Positions 1 to 7,766 of a stretch of 33,480 nt of DNA are shown one piece after another (position 1 is the stretch's first letter; every line of letters begins with the position of its first letter). The stretch lies in NCBI GenBank assembly GCA_937888805.1, contig CALBEY010000034.1, positions 1 to 33,480 on the forward strand, read 5' to 3'. A program made the position numbers and the translations under genes. The DNA comes from an uncultured Burkholderiaceae bacterium. Its GTDB lineage: Bacteria; Pseudomonadota; Gammaproteobacteria; Burkholderiales; Burkholderiaceae_B. Below the pieces are notes generated by a model. The model did not search any database and was not told the DNA's origin. It worked only from the letters and a program-made list of their open reading frames with translations.

Positions 1-2
1 TA

Positions 3-77
<75 letters not shown>

Positions 78-204
78 AATGCCGACCATGCGGTCAACTT
101 TTAATGTTCTTTGGTACGTCTCGATAACAATTTCTTAAAACCAAATTCACTGCATAGTACAAAACAAAGTATTTCCCATTCCCTCGGCACCGCATCTGTC
201 TTTC

Positions 205-278
205 TGGAGCGGGTGAAGGGAATCGAACCCTCGTCGTAAGCTTGGAAGGCTTCTGCTCTACCATTGAGCTACACCCGC
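205..278 (-). tRNA. tRNA-Gly (anticodon TCC)
   Basis: The minus strand gives acceptor GCGGGTG at 278 pairing with CACCCGC. The D-arm is GCTC/GAGC, the anticodon loop is CTTCCAA (anticodon TCC), and the T-arm is GAGGG/CCCTT around TTCGATT. CCA is encoded at 207-205. The first anticodon-stem pair is imperfect. It lies 57 bases downstream of tRNA-Tyr and 127 bases upstream of tRNA-Thr and is probably on the same transcript. Confidence 0.95.
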
Positions 279-335
279 GGCTGACTTTTTAATCACGTAA
301 ATCTAAACTGTTGATTCCTGCGGCCTACCTACCTT

Positions 336-422
336 TGGTGGAGAGGGTTGGATTCGAACCAACGTAGACGCAAGGTCAACAGATTTACAGTCTGCCCCCT
401 TTAACCACTCGGGCACCCCTCC
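336..422 (-). tRNA. tRNA-Tyr (anticodon GTA)
   Basis: The minus strand begins GGAGGGG at 422 and closes with CCTCTCC plus an encoded ACCA. The anticodon stem-loop is CAGA-CTGTAAA-TCTG with anticodon GTA. A long variable arm follows, typical of class II bacterial tRNA-Tyr, and the T-loop is TTCGAAT. It is the first gene of the tRNA run, about 9 bases from the predicted transcript start. Confidence 0.95.
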
Positions 423-437
423 AAAAGAGAACCGCTG

Positions 438-466
438 ATTATGCGCCCAAGTTAAAAACTTGTCAA
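438..466 (-). promoter_or_regulatory. Sigma-70 promoter of the Tyr-Gly-Thr tRNA transcript
   Basis: Reading the minus strand, TTGACA at 466-461 is a perfect -35. A 17-base spacer follows, then CATAAT at 443-438 (5 of 6 to the -10 consensus) and a GC-rich stretch (CAGCGG) typical of stable-RNA promoters. The predicted start is near 431, just ahead of tRNA-Tyr at 422. Confidence 0.85.
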
Positions 467-521
467 GTTACATGAGGTTTGGTTTTGTGTATCGATTAAG
501 AGTTTATTAACCACACGGCTC

Positions 522-1439
522 TTAAAAATCCTTGGTGTCTAATAAATCCTTAAGTTCGAGTTTGTCTAATAACCCTTGGAATTGTTCCCAGTCATGAAAA
601 TCTAGTGTTAGCTTACCTTTACCTTTTTCGGTTGCTTTCAAAGTGACTGTTGTGCCAAGTCTGTCGGCTAAAGCATTTTGCATTTTTGCAATATCTGCGT
701 TCGGTGGTAATGGTTTTCTCGTTGTGCCTTTTGCTTCTTTGTTCCCTTGATTAACCAGTTGTTCTGTTTCTCGCACAGACAACGACTTGGCAACAATGTG
801 ATGTGCTATCTGCAGTTGTTCTGCTGCGGACAAAGAAAGTAATGCTCTTGCATGTCCCATGTCAATTTTGTTGCGTAGCAACATTTCTTGAACGGGTGAG
901 GCCAAATTTAGCAATCTTAATAAATTGCTTGTTGCCGAACGTGAACGTCCAATAACATCAGAAATTTGCTCATGCGTTAAAGCAAACTCATCCAGTAGTC
1001 GTTTTAATCCTCTTGCTTCCTCTAACGGATTAAGATCTTCTCGCTGTATGTTTTCAATCAAGGCCATGATTGCGGCGTTTTCATCATCCACTTCTTTAAT
1101 GATGACCGGGACGTTTTCAAGTTTCGCAATTTTTGCTGCGCGCAACCTGCGCTCTCCAGCGATAACTTCGTATTTGTTTTCGGTACCCTTAACTCTACGA
1201 ACAATAATGGGTTGCATTAATCCTTGTTGTTGGATTGATGCAGCCAAACTTTTTATACTCTCTTCGTCCATCATTGATCGCGGCTGATATTTACCGGCCT
1301 GCAAAACATCTGTTGGTAGTTGTGTTGGTGTGACTTCGGTGGTTATTTGCCCCAAGTTATCAAGTGCGTTTGTATCCGCTCCTAACAAGGCGTCTAATCC
1401 TCTCCCAAGACCCTTTGGGCGTTTTGGTTTTGTTACCAT
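522..1439 (-). CDS. parB: ParB, chromosome partition protein (CTPase)
   Basis: ParB binds parS, loads onto DNA as a CTP-dependent clamp and works with ParA to segregate the origin. The 305-residue protein has the N-terminal ParA-contact motif LGRGLDALLG (11-20). The ParB/Srx CTP-binding domain (about 40-135) carries GERRLRA (95-101) and ENIQRE (129-134). A helix-turn-helix spans about 154-178, and the C-terminal dimer domain ends in a Leu-rich segment. Length is normal. The ATG at 1439 is the natural start. It lies 69 bases downstream of parA as the last gene of mnmG-rsmG-parA-parB. Its likely targets are the parS copies at 3320, 3731 and 4975. The family is certain from the motifs. Confidence 0.97.
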   Translation of the reverse strand: MVTKPKRPKGLGRGLDALLGADTNALDNLGQITTEVTPTQLPTDVLQAGKYQPRSMMDEESIKSLAASIQQQGLMQPIIVRRVKGTENKYEVIAGERRLRAAKIAKLENVPVIIKEVDDENAAIMALIENIQREDLNPLEEARGLKRLLDEFALTHEQISDVIGRSRSATSNLLRLLNLASPVQEMLLRNKIDMGHARALLSLSAAEQLQIAHHIVAKSLSVRETEQLVNQGNKEAKGTTRKPLPPNADIAKMQNALADRLGTTVTLKATEKGKGKLTLDFHDWEQFQGLLDKLELKDLLDTKDF

Positions 1440-1508
1440 GTATTGCCTCTTCTCGGCTGATTGGTTGATTTTTTGATTAATTTAGCCATGTGTTTTCTGT
1501 GGATCTAA

Positions 1509-2303
1509 TTATGTGTTTTTTGCCAAGCGATCAATGAGCTCTTTTGCAAAACTAAGATAAGCCTTGGCACCTCTTGAGGCCTTATCGTAATTAACGCCTG
1601 GCATACCATGACTAGGTGCCTCAGCAAGCCTCACATTACGGGGAATGATGGTCGAAAAGACTTTGTCCTTAAAGTGGGCGTCTAATTGGTCCGATACTTG
1701 TTGTTGAAGTGTTACCCGTGTGTCAAACATGACTCGCAAAAGGCCAATTAGGTTCAGTTGCGGGTTTAAGTTACGGTGAACTCTCTTTATCGTATTGACC
1801 AAGTCTGAAAGCCCTTCTAATGCGAAATACTCACATTGCATCGGAATGATGACGCCATTAGCAGCAGCAAATCCATTGAGTGTCAATAATGACAACGCTG
1901 GCGGGCAATCAATTAATACGTAATCGTACTGAACTGGGTTTTCAGAAATTGCCATTTGGAGCCGTTTTTCACGGTCTTGCATGCCGACCAAATCAATTTC
2001 CGCACCAGATAGTTCACGATTTGATGGTAAGAGAGCATACTGTCCGGCCTCGGCGTATACCGTTGCCTCGGCCAAGTTGGCCTGACCAATCAAGACGTCA
2101 TAAATATTGTGCTTAAGTGTCGATTTATCAATCCCGCTCCCCATGGTTGCATTACCTTGGGGGTCGAGATCAATCAACAAAACTTTTTGGCTATGTTGTG
2201 CTAATGCTGCAGCCAAATTGATGGCTGTTGTCGTTTTACCAACACCGCCTTTCTGGTTGGCAATACAAAAAACTTTTGGTCCGATATTGTTGATAGTACC
2301 CAC
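1509..2303 (-). CDS. parA: ParA, chromosome partition ATPase
   Basis: ParA is a deviant Walker-A ATPase that binds the nucleoid in its ATP form and moves ParB-parS complexes. The 264-residue protein has KGGVGKTT at 18-25 with the signature lysine near its start, a Walker B-like run (YVLIDCPP), and the usual C-terminal half. It lacks the N-terminal helix-turn-helix of plasmid type Ia ParA, so it fits the short chromosomal (Soj) type. The start is GTG at 2303, only 3 bases after the rsmG stop. The ribosome site (AGGA) lies within the end of rsmG, so translation is probably coupled. Confidence 0.97.
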   Translation of the reverse strand: MGTINNIGPKVFCIANQKGGVGKTTTAINLAAALAQHSQKVLLIDLDPQGNATMGSGIDKSTLKHNIYDVLIGQANLAEATVYAEAGQYALLPSNRELSGAEIDLVGMQDREKRLQMAISENPVQYDYVLIDCPPALSLLTLNGFAAANGVIIPMQCEYFALEGLSDLVNTIKRVHRNLNPQLNLIGLLRVMFDTRVTLQQQVSDQLDAHFKDKVFSTIIPRNVRLAEAPSHGMPGVNYDKASRGAKAYLSFAKELIDRLAKNT

Positions 2304-2306
2304 TTT

Positions 2307-2987
2307 TTACTGTTCCTTTTGCAACCAGACCAAACAACGTGTTGCATTGCTTCCCGGCACGTTTAATGAGTCGATGGCTTTGACGTTCCATTGCGATTGT
2401 CGTTGTCTCAGCGCCATGATTTCTTTTTCAATGCCATTGGCTTTCATCGCAACGATGCTGCCACCACTTGATACATGTTTCTGTGTTAATTCAACAATGT
2501 CAACAATTGAGGCAAATGCCCTAGAAATAACAATATCTACTTTTTGTGCTTCTAGACTTTCGACCCGCGCATGTTTTACCGTTAGGTTCGAAAGTCCAAT
2601 TTGACCTTTAACTGAGGTCAAAAAGGCTACTTTCTTTTCAACCGCGTCCAAACAGCATATGTTGTATTTGCTTTGCATAATTGCCAAAACAACGCCAGGA
2701 AGTCCTGCTCCCGTTCCAACGTCAAGGATGTTGGGAAATGATATTTTTTTTTGCAGAAAATACGCGTTTAAATTAGGAATAACAGCAAGGCTATCAATAA
2801 TATGATGGCTTACCATATCCGCCACATTTTTTAGCGCTGTTAGATTGTATGTTTTGTTCCACTTTTGGATCATGGACACAAATGTTATCAATTGTTCCGC
2901 TTTAAGCGTATTCCTTTCTGAGCCATTATTGTTCTGTAATCCGAGATTATCGAATACATCAAGTAGGATTTTTTTTTCTGTTTCCAC
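2307..2987 (-). CDS. rsmG: RsmG, 16S rRNA (guanine-N7) methyltransferase
   Basis: RsmG (formerly GidB) methylates N7 of 16S rRNA G527 (E. coli numbering) using S-adenosylmethionine; its loss gives low-level streptomycin resistance in several bacteria. The 226-residue protein shows the glycine-rich SAM site ILDVGTGAGLPG (about 87-98). Upstream is the family block WNKTYNLT (43-50) followed by HHIIDSLA (61-68). The start is GTG at 2987; an internal ATG is less likely because the N-terminal helix would be lost. It sits 26 bases after mnmG and 3 bases before parA in the conserved mnmG-rsmG-parA-parB operon. Confidence 0.96.
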   Translation of the reverse strand: METEKKILLDVFDNLGLQNNNGSERNTLKAEQLITFVSMIQKWNKTYNLTALKNVADMVSHHIIDSLAVIPNLNAYFLQKKISFPNILDVGTGAGLPGVVLAIMQSKYNICCLDAVEKKVAFLTSVKGQIGLSNLTVKHARVESLEAQKVDIVISRAFASIVDIVELTQKHVSSGGSIVAMKANGIEKEIMALRQRQSQWNVKAIDSLNVPGSNATRCLVWLQKEQ

Positions 2988-3013
2988 TATTGTTGTTTTT
3001 GCAACCAGGGTAT

Positions 3014-4927
3014 TTACACGGTATCTGACGGTTTTTCACGACCGATTTTTTTTAAATGAATCATAAGGCTTGTCATGGCAGCCGGTGTAATTCCTGAGAT
3101 CTTAGCGGCTTGCGCAAAGGATTGTGGCCGGTGTTTATTGAGTTTTTGCCTAACCTCATAAGATAAGCTTTCAATGTTTGAATAGTCCATGTCAACTGGT
3201 AAAACTTGGTTTCCATATAGCTTTTGTCGATCAATATCCTGATGCTGTCTGGCAATATAACCTTCGTATTTGATTTGCACTTCTACTTGTTCAGACTCTG
3301 GTCGTGTTAAAGACGCCTTTGTTTCACGTGAAACAAGGTCAGGCATGATGTCCATCAGTGCATCATATGTAACGCCAGGTCTCTTTAATAGGTCTGCCAA
3401 AGAATACTCTCTTTCTAGCGGCCTTTTAAAAAGACTCTCGGTTGCTTTTGGACAAATTTTTTCTGGCTGAAGCCAAGTCTTTTTTAATCTTTGAACTTCT
3501 TCATTGACAACTTTTTGTTTTTTCTCGAAAACTTTTAGTCTTTTTTCACAGACCAAACCCATGCGATAGCCTTGCTCTGTTAAGCGCCAATCAGCATTGT
3601 CTTCTCTTAAACTCAAGCGATATTCTGCCCGCGATGTAAACATACGATAGGGCTCTGTAACGCCGCTTGTCACCAAATCATCAATCATGACTCCCATATA
3701 AGACTGTTCTCGGGTCGGAATGAATAGTTCTGTTTCACGTGAAAAACCGGCCGCATTGGCTCCGGCAACAAGACCTTGAGCTGCTGCTTCTTCATAACCT
3801 GTTGTTCCATTGATTTGACCAGCGAAAAACAGATTTCGTATTGATTTAGTTTCGAGCGTTGGTTTGAGTTCTTTGGGATCAAAAAAATCATACTCGATTG
3901 CGTAACCCGGTCGAATAATATTCGCTTTTTCCAAGCCGACAATGGAGTGAATCATGTCAAGTTGAACATCATAAGGAAGACTTGTTGATATACCATTGGG
4001 ATAGATTTCATTGCTATTAAGGCCTTCGGGCTCTAGAAATACTTGATGGCTTAGCTTGTCTTTAAATCGCTGAACCTTGTCTTCGATCGACGGACAGTAT
4101 CTGGGTCCAACACCTTCAATAATGCCACTATACATTGGCGATCTGTCTAAACCATTACGAATGATGTCATGTGTCTTTTCGTTGGTATGCGTTATCCAAC
4201 AAGACACTTGTTTTGGATGCATTTCAACTGTACCCATAAACGAAAACACTGGCACCGGATCACTGTCGCCTGGTTGTTCTTGTAAATGAGAAAAATTAAT
4301 TGATCTGCAATCTATCCTTGGTGGTGTTCCTGTTTTTAATCGGCCTTGCGGTAAAGCAAGTTCCTTCAACCGGCTAGCCAGAGATATCGATGGTGCCTCT
4401 CCGGCTCGGCCACCAGAGTGGTGTTGTAATCCGACGTGAATAAGTCCGTTTAAAAAAGTACCTGCTGTCAATACAACAGCACGTGCTTTGAAAACAAACC
4501 CCTGTTGTGTTTTAACACCAACAACTTTATTGCTTTCCATTAACAAGTCATCAACGGATTGTTGAAAAAGATGTAGGTTTTCTTGGTTTTCTAAAATATT
4601 TCTGATGGCATTTCTGTAAAGTACCCGATCCGCTTGAGCGCGTGTTGCGCGTACAGCGGGTCCTTTTGAACTGTTTAATAACCTAAACTGAATCCCCGCT
4701 TGATCTGTTGCCAATGCCATGGCGCCACCAAGGGCATCTATTTCGCGAACGAGATGGCCTTTTCCGATACCACCGATTGATGGGTTGCACGACATTTGGC
4801 CAAGCGTGTCAATGTTTTGTGTTAACAAAAGGGTCTTAGCACCACGACGCGCTGAAGCCAATGATGCCTCTGTTCCAGCATGGCCCCCTCCAATAACAAT
4901 TACATCAAATTCAAAATCAGCAGACAT
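3014..4927 (-). CDS. mnmG: MnmG, tRNA U34 carboxymethylaminomethyl modification enzyme
   Basis: MnmG (GidA) is an FAD enzyme that, with MnmE, installs the (carboxymethyl)aminomethyl group on wobble uridine 34 of certain tRNAs. I chose the ATG at 4927 (637 residues), because AGGA lies 7 bases before it. A TTG at 4945 would add six residues but has no clear ribosome site. The FAD Rossmann motif [11 protein letters not shown] is at about residues 10-20. The MnmG blocks [23 protein letters not shown] and [21 protein letters not shown] runs are present, and the C-terminal helical domain that contacts MnmE and tRNA is complete. It heads the operon with rsmG, parA and parB. Two parS sites lie inside its coding sequence. 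Confidence 0.97.
   Translation of the reverse strand: MSADFEFDVIVIGGGHAGTEASLASARRGAKTLLLTQNIDTLGQMSCNPSIGGIGKGHLVREIDALGGAMALATDQAGIQFRLLNSSKGPAVRATRAQADRVLYRNAIRNILENQENLHLFQQSVDDLLMESNKVVGVKTQQGFVFKARAVVLTAGTFLNGLIHVGLQHHSGGRAGEAPSISLASRLKELALPQGRLKTGTPPRIDCRSINFSHLQEQPGDSDPVPVFSFMGTVEMHPKQVSCWITHTNEKTHDIIRNGLDRSPMYSGIIEGVGPRYCPSIEDKVQRFKDKLSHQVFLEPEGLNSNEIYPNGISTSLPYDVQLDMIHSIVGLEKANIIRPGYAIEYDFFDPKELKPTLETKSIRNLFFAGQINGTTGYEEAAAQGLVAGANAAGFSRETELFIPTREQSYMGVMIDDLVTSGVTEPYRMFTSRAEYRLSLREDNADWRLTEQGYRMGLVCEKRLKVFEKKQKVVNEEVQRLKKTWLQPEKICPKATESLFKRPLEREYSLADLLKRPGVTYDALMDIMPDLVSRETKASLTRPESEQVEVQIKYEGYIARQHQDIDRQKLYGNQVLPVDMDYSNIESLSYEVRQKLNKHRPQSFAQAAKISGITPAAMTSLMIHLKKIGREKPSDTV
3320..3335. 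promoter_or_regulatory. parS site 1 (inside mnmG)
   Basis: TGTTTCACGTGAAACA is a perfect 16-bp palindrome and an exact match to the bacterial parS consensus TGTTNCACGTGAAACA. It lies within the mnmG coding sequence and is the expected ParB nucleation site. Confidence 0.95.
3731..3746. promoter_or_regulatory. parS site 2 (inside mnmG, one mismatch)
   Basis: TGTTTCACGTGAAAAA matches the parS consensus at 15 of 16 positions; the C near the right end is replaced by A. It keeps the central CACGTG. It sits in mnmG, 411 bases from site 1, and is probably a weaker ParB site. Confidence 0.85.
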
Positions 4928-4974
4928 TTTTTTCCTAACTATCAATGATAGTAAGACACACCCATCAATAAGAT

Positions 4975-4990
4975 TGTTTCACGTGAAACA
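4975..4990. promoter_or_regulatory. parS site 3 (upstream of mnmG)
   Basis: TGTTTCACGTGAAACA is an exact parS palindrome in the 105-base gap between the abrB-like stop and the mnmG start. Because it lies about 50 bases upstream of the mnmG start, ParB bound here could also affect transcription of the mnmG-rsmG-parAB operon (inference). Confidence 0.95.
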
Positions 4991-5032
4991 ATCAAAATGA
5001 TCGAAACACCTTTAACCGCGGTGTTAACAAAT

Positions 5033-6094
5033 TTAATCGGGCTGGGCCGGTAATTTTTTTTCTATAGGCTCAATAATATGATTGTAGAGCCATCCTGTAA
5101 CCATAACAACAAACACCATTCTGGTCACTTGCAAGGCTGTGACCATAGGAACACCAAGCATTAAAACCTTAGCCGTTATAGCCATTTCAGCAAGACCACC
5201 AGGTGCTAGGCCAAGCCAAATTGTCGGTAATGGTAAATCACTTCTGGTCGAAATAACGACTCCTATAACCATAACAATTGCCAAACTTCCCAACGTAAAA
5301 ATAAGTGTGGCAAAAAGAAATCTAGGCGCTGCTTTGAAAAATGCGGGTCTGTAGCGATCACCCAGTGACCAGCCAATTAAAAGTTGACCAATATTAATGA
5401 CTTCTGGTGGCATAGTGGTATTTGCAAAACCAATTAATGTCATTAAAGTGGAAATCAGCAAAGGCCCTAAAACCCAGGCGTTCGGTAAGCCCTGCCGCTG
5501 AGATAGGATACCTGCTAATACTGTAAAAACAGCTAATAGTGCAAGATTCGGCAAATCAACATTCGCCTTATACAAATGAGTATTATCAATCCCAGATAGA
5601 CCAAAATATTGGTAACCGAAGGGAATAATGATAACGACTGCCAAAATTCGCAAGCTATGAGCGCTTGCAACAAGATCCACACGACCACCATATCTTTCTG
5701 CTAACTGGCTCATTTCACCTGAGCCACCGATTGCGGAAGAAAACCATGCCGTTTTTAGACTCGACTTACCAATCCGCCAATGAACCCATGTACCAAAAGA
5801 GCTTAATAGTAGGGGAATAAAAATACCGATTAGCACAACGTCCCAGTGTTCAATAACGAGTTCCAGAATATACGGTGTGAAGTACAACCCTAGCGAAGTG
5901 CCAATAGCCCATTGTCCTGCGCTTCGCAGCGAATTGGCACAGGCCACTGGCGCGGCGTTTAAACGTAGTGCAGCAATAACAAACAATGGTCCAAGCAACC
6001 AGGGCAAAGGAATGTTTAATAACATTGCCAGTTGTGCACCAGCTACAGCTGCACATGCGCCAAACAATCGTCGAACAAATAATGAAATGACCAT
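5033..6094 (-). CDS. AbrB-family integral membrane protein
   Basis: The 353-residue hydrophobic protein looks like the PF05145 family, often annotated 'AbrB family transcriptional regulator' or 'putative ammonia monooxygenase'. Both names are misleading, since it is a polytopic membrane protein and not related to the Bacillus DNA-binding AbrB. About ten membrane spans are visible. There are two internal halves with similar glycine/proline-rich motifs (PLPWLLGPLFV near 29-39 and LPNAWVLGPLLIST near 204-217, then LAPGGLAEMAITAKVL near 298-313), the duplication seen in this family. The ATG at 6094 borders the putative origin gap. Substrate and role are unknown; transport is a guess from topology. 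Its position between the origin and mnmG is not part of the usual conserved block. Confidence 0.85.
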   Translation of the reverse strand: MVISLFVRRLFGACAAVAGAQLAMLLNIPLPWLLGPLFVIAALRLNAAPVACANSLRSAGQWAIGTSLGLYFTPYILELVIEHWDVVLIGIFIPLLLSSFGTWVHWRIGKSSLKTAWFSSAIGGSGEMSQLAERYGGRVDLVASAHSLRILAVVIIIPFGYQYFGLSGIDNTHLYKANVDLPNLALLAVFTVLAGILSQRQGLPNAWVLGPLLISTLMTLIGFANTTMPPEVINIGQLLIGWSLGDRYRPAFFKAAPRFLFATLIFTLGSLAIVMVIGVVISTRSDLPLPTIWLGLAPGGLAEMAITAKVLMLGVPMVTALQVTRMVFVVMVTGWLYNHIIEPIEKKLPAQPD

Positions 6095-6401
6095 GAAAAG
6101 ATATCTATACCCAATACATTGTTTTTATGTAAGTGAACTCTTTATGCGTTCTTACCTTTGTTGTTTTTCTTTTATATATAAAGATAGTAATGGGTAATAC
6201 ACCTTGTGGATAAGTGGTTAAAGTTAAAAATATCCAACTTAAACAATAACTTAAAACCAAAAAAACTTGTTGATAAGTTATGTTTAGATCAGTGGGTTTT
6301 CATGAACAACTATTACAAAATAGACCAAACAGAGACCTATCCTCATTTGATGAACTGCTTTTCAACAAGCTTATTAACAGCTTAAAACACAACACTAACC
6401 G
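6095..6401. other. Putative chromosomal replication origin (oriC)
   Basis: This 307-base noncoding gap is conspicuously AT-rich. TGTGGATAA at 6205-6213 is a perfect DnaA box on the minus strand (TTATCCACA). Near-matches are TTATCAACA (minus, 6268-6276), TTTTCAACA (plus, 6359-6367), TTATTAACA (plus, 6371-6379) and CTATCCTCA (plus, 6337-6345). A T/A-only tract, including TTTTATATATAAAG, at about 6165-6184 could be the unwinding element. parS sites, parAB and dnaA are nearby, and the rpmH-dnaA gap lacks DnaA boxes. No convincing gene is present; a short plus-strand reading frame at 6280-6483 overlaps mnmE antisense. The assignment is an inference from these signals. Confidence 0.65.
6205..6213 (-). 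promoter_or_regulatory. Perfect DnaA box in the putative origin
   Basis: The minus strand reads TTATCCACA, an exact consensus DnaA box and the strongest in the mnmE-abrB gap. It lies about 20 bases from the AT-only tract, a workable distance for DnaA-driven opening. Confidence 0.8.
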
Positions 6402-7766
6402 TTACTTGCCTATGCAAAAACTAGAAAAAATGTGCCCAAGCAATACATCAGCGTTCATATGCCCAGTAATCGTGCCTATTTGATCGTGACAAAGACGAAG
6501 TTCTTCAGCAAGAAGGTCTAAAGCTCTGTCGTCTTCACATGCAAAAAAATACGCTTGATGAAGATGATCAAGCCCTTGTTCGATGGCAAGAACATGACGC
6601 TTTCTGGCTAGCCACGGAGACCTTTCACCAAGCTGCCGACCGATCAGTTTGAGAATGGCCTTTCTAAGCTCAGACAAACCCTCTCCGGTGACTGCAGATA
6701 CGTTGACGCCGATATTTGTTGAGGAATGATCAACGTTCGTTTCTAACAAATCGATTTTGTTGAAAACAGTAATGATATTTTTGTTAGTCAATAAAATTGA
6801 CGATGAAAAACTTTTTAATATAGACGCTGGTTGACGAATGTCTACAATATCGAGGATGACGTTGCTTGACTCAATAGCGACCAATGTGCGTTCGATGCCT
6901 AATTTTTCTATCTCATCGTTTGTAAATCGCAATCCTGCAGTATCAGTAACCGTAATTGGTATGCCGTCTAACTGAAGATGACCCTTGATGCTGTCACGAG
7001 TTGTTCCCGCTATATCGCTAACGATAGCAATATTTTCATCGAACAAGGCATTCATCAAACTCGATTTACCAACGTTAGGTTCACCGGCAAGTACAACGCG
7101 TAAGCCCTCAGACAAGTAAACGCTTCTTTTTGTTGTTGATAAGAGCGATTCAAATTTTTGAACAAGAAAACCGATACGCGGTTTGACTTGATGCTTTTCG
7201 ATGAACTCTATTTCTTCTTCAGGAAAGTCTAACGTTGCTTCAACCAATGTCCGCAGAGCAACAATTTCATCAGCTAACGCATTGATTTCAGTAGAAAAAT
7301 GCCCACTTAGAGATAAAGCGGCTGCGTGGGCTGCCTCAGCCGAACTCGCATTGATAAGATCGGCGACGGCCTCTGCTTGAACCAGATCAATTTTGTTATT
7401 TATAAAGGCCCTAAGCGAAAACTCTCCAGGCTCAGCCAGCCGCAAACCAATCTCTTTGCCTCGTTTGATGACATTGCTAAGGAGGGCCTGCATAACTGCT
7501 GTTCCACCATGGCCCTGGAGTTCTAGTACGTCTTCACCTGTATAGGAGTTGGGTGCATTAAAAAAAATGGCAATACCACTATCAATCAATTCGCCAGTTT
7601 CGTCTGTAAACGGAAGGTAGTGAGCATGGCGCGGTGTTGGCTTTATTTTAAGAAGCGACAAGGCCAAAGAGGAAAGATTTTGACCAGATATTCTTATAAC
7701 ACCGATGCTACCGCGCCCGGGTGCAGTCGCTATTGCAGCAATGGGCGCAGTGTCATAAGGGAGCAT
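6402..7766 (-). CDS. mnmE: MnmE, tRNA U34 modification GTPase
   Basis: MnmE (TrmE) is the potassium-dependent GTPase partner of MnmG in wobble-uridine modification. It binds the folate one-carbon donor through its N-terminal domain. The 454-residue protein is full length: formyl-THF-binding domain (1-120) with the conserved PGRGSIGVIRISG start, a helical domain, and an inserted G domain with GEPNVGKS (228-235), DTAG (275-278) and NKID. The C-terminal CIGK motif supplies the catalytic Cys. The start ATG at 7766 overlaps the last base of the yidC stop, so the genes are coupled. Its stop is 308 bases from the abrB-like start, across the putative origin. Transcription from here runs into that gap. 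Confidence 0.97.
   Translation of the reverse strand: MLPYDTAPIAAIATAPGRGSIGVIRISGQNLSSLALSLLKIKPTPRHAHYLPFTDETGELIDSGIAIFFNAPNSYTGEDVLELQGHGGTAVMQALLSNVIKRGKEIGLRLAEPGEFSLRAFINNKIDLVQAEAVADLINASSAEAAHAAALSLSGHFSTEINALADEIVALRTLVEATLDFPEEEIEFIEKHQVKPRIGFLVQKFESLLSTTKRSVYLSEGLRVVLAGEPNVGKSSLMNALFDENIAIVSDIAGTTRDSIKGHLQLDGIPITVTDTAGLRFTNDEIEKLGIERTLVAIESSNVILDIVDIRQPASILKSFSSSILLTNKNIITVFNKIDLLETNVDHSSTNIGVNVSAVTGEGLSELRKAILKLIGRQLGERSPWLARKRHVLAIEQGLDHLHQAYFFACEDDRALDLLAEELRLCHDQIGTITGHMNADVLLGHIFSSFCIGK

Noticed and set aside
496..525. Inverted repeat TTAAGAG/CTCTTAA after parB as a terminator
   Set aside because: The arms are AT-rich, the loop is 16 bases, and one arm overlaps the parB stop, so the hairpin would be weak.
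2107..2604. A 165-residue plus-strand frame antisense to parA and rsmG
   Set aside because: It covers two clear genes on the other strand, has no family features, and no ribosome site stands out.
6280..6483. A 67-residue frame in the origin gap
   Set aside because: It runs antisense into the mnmE 3' end, has no ribosome site, and shows no recognisable features.
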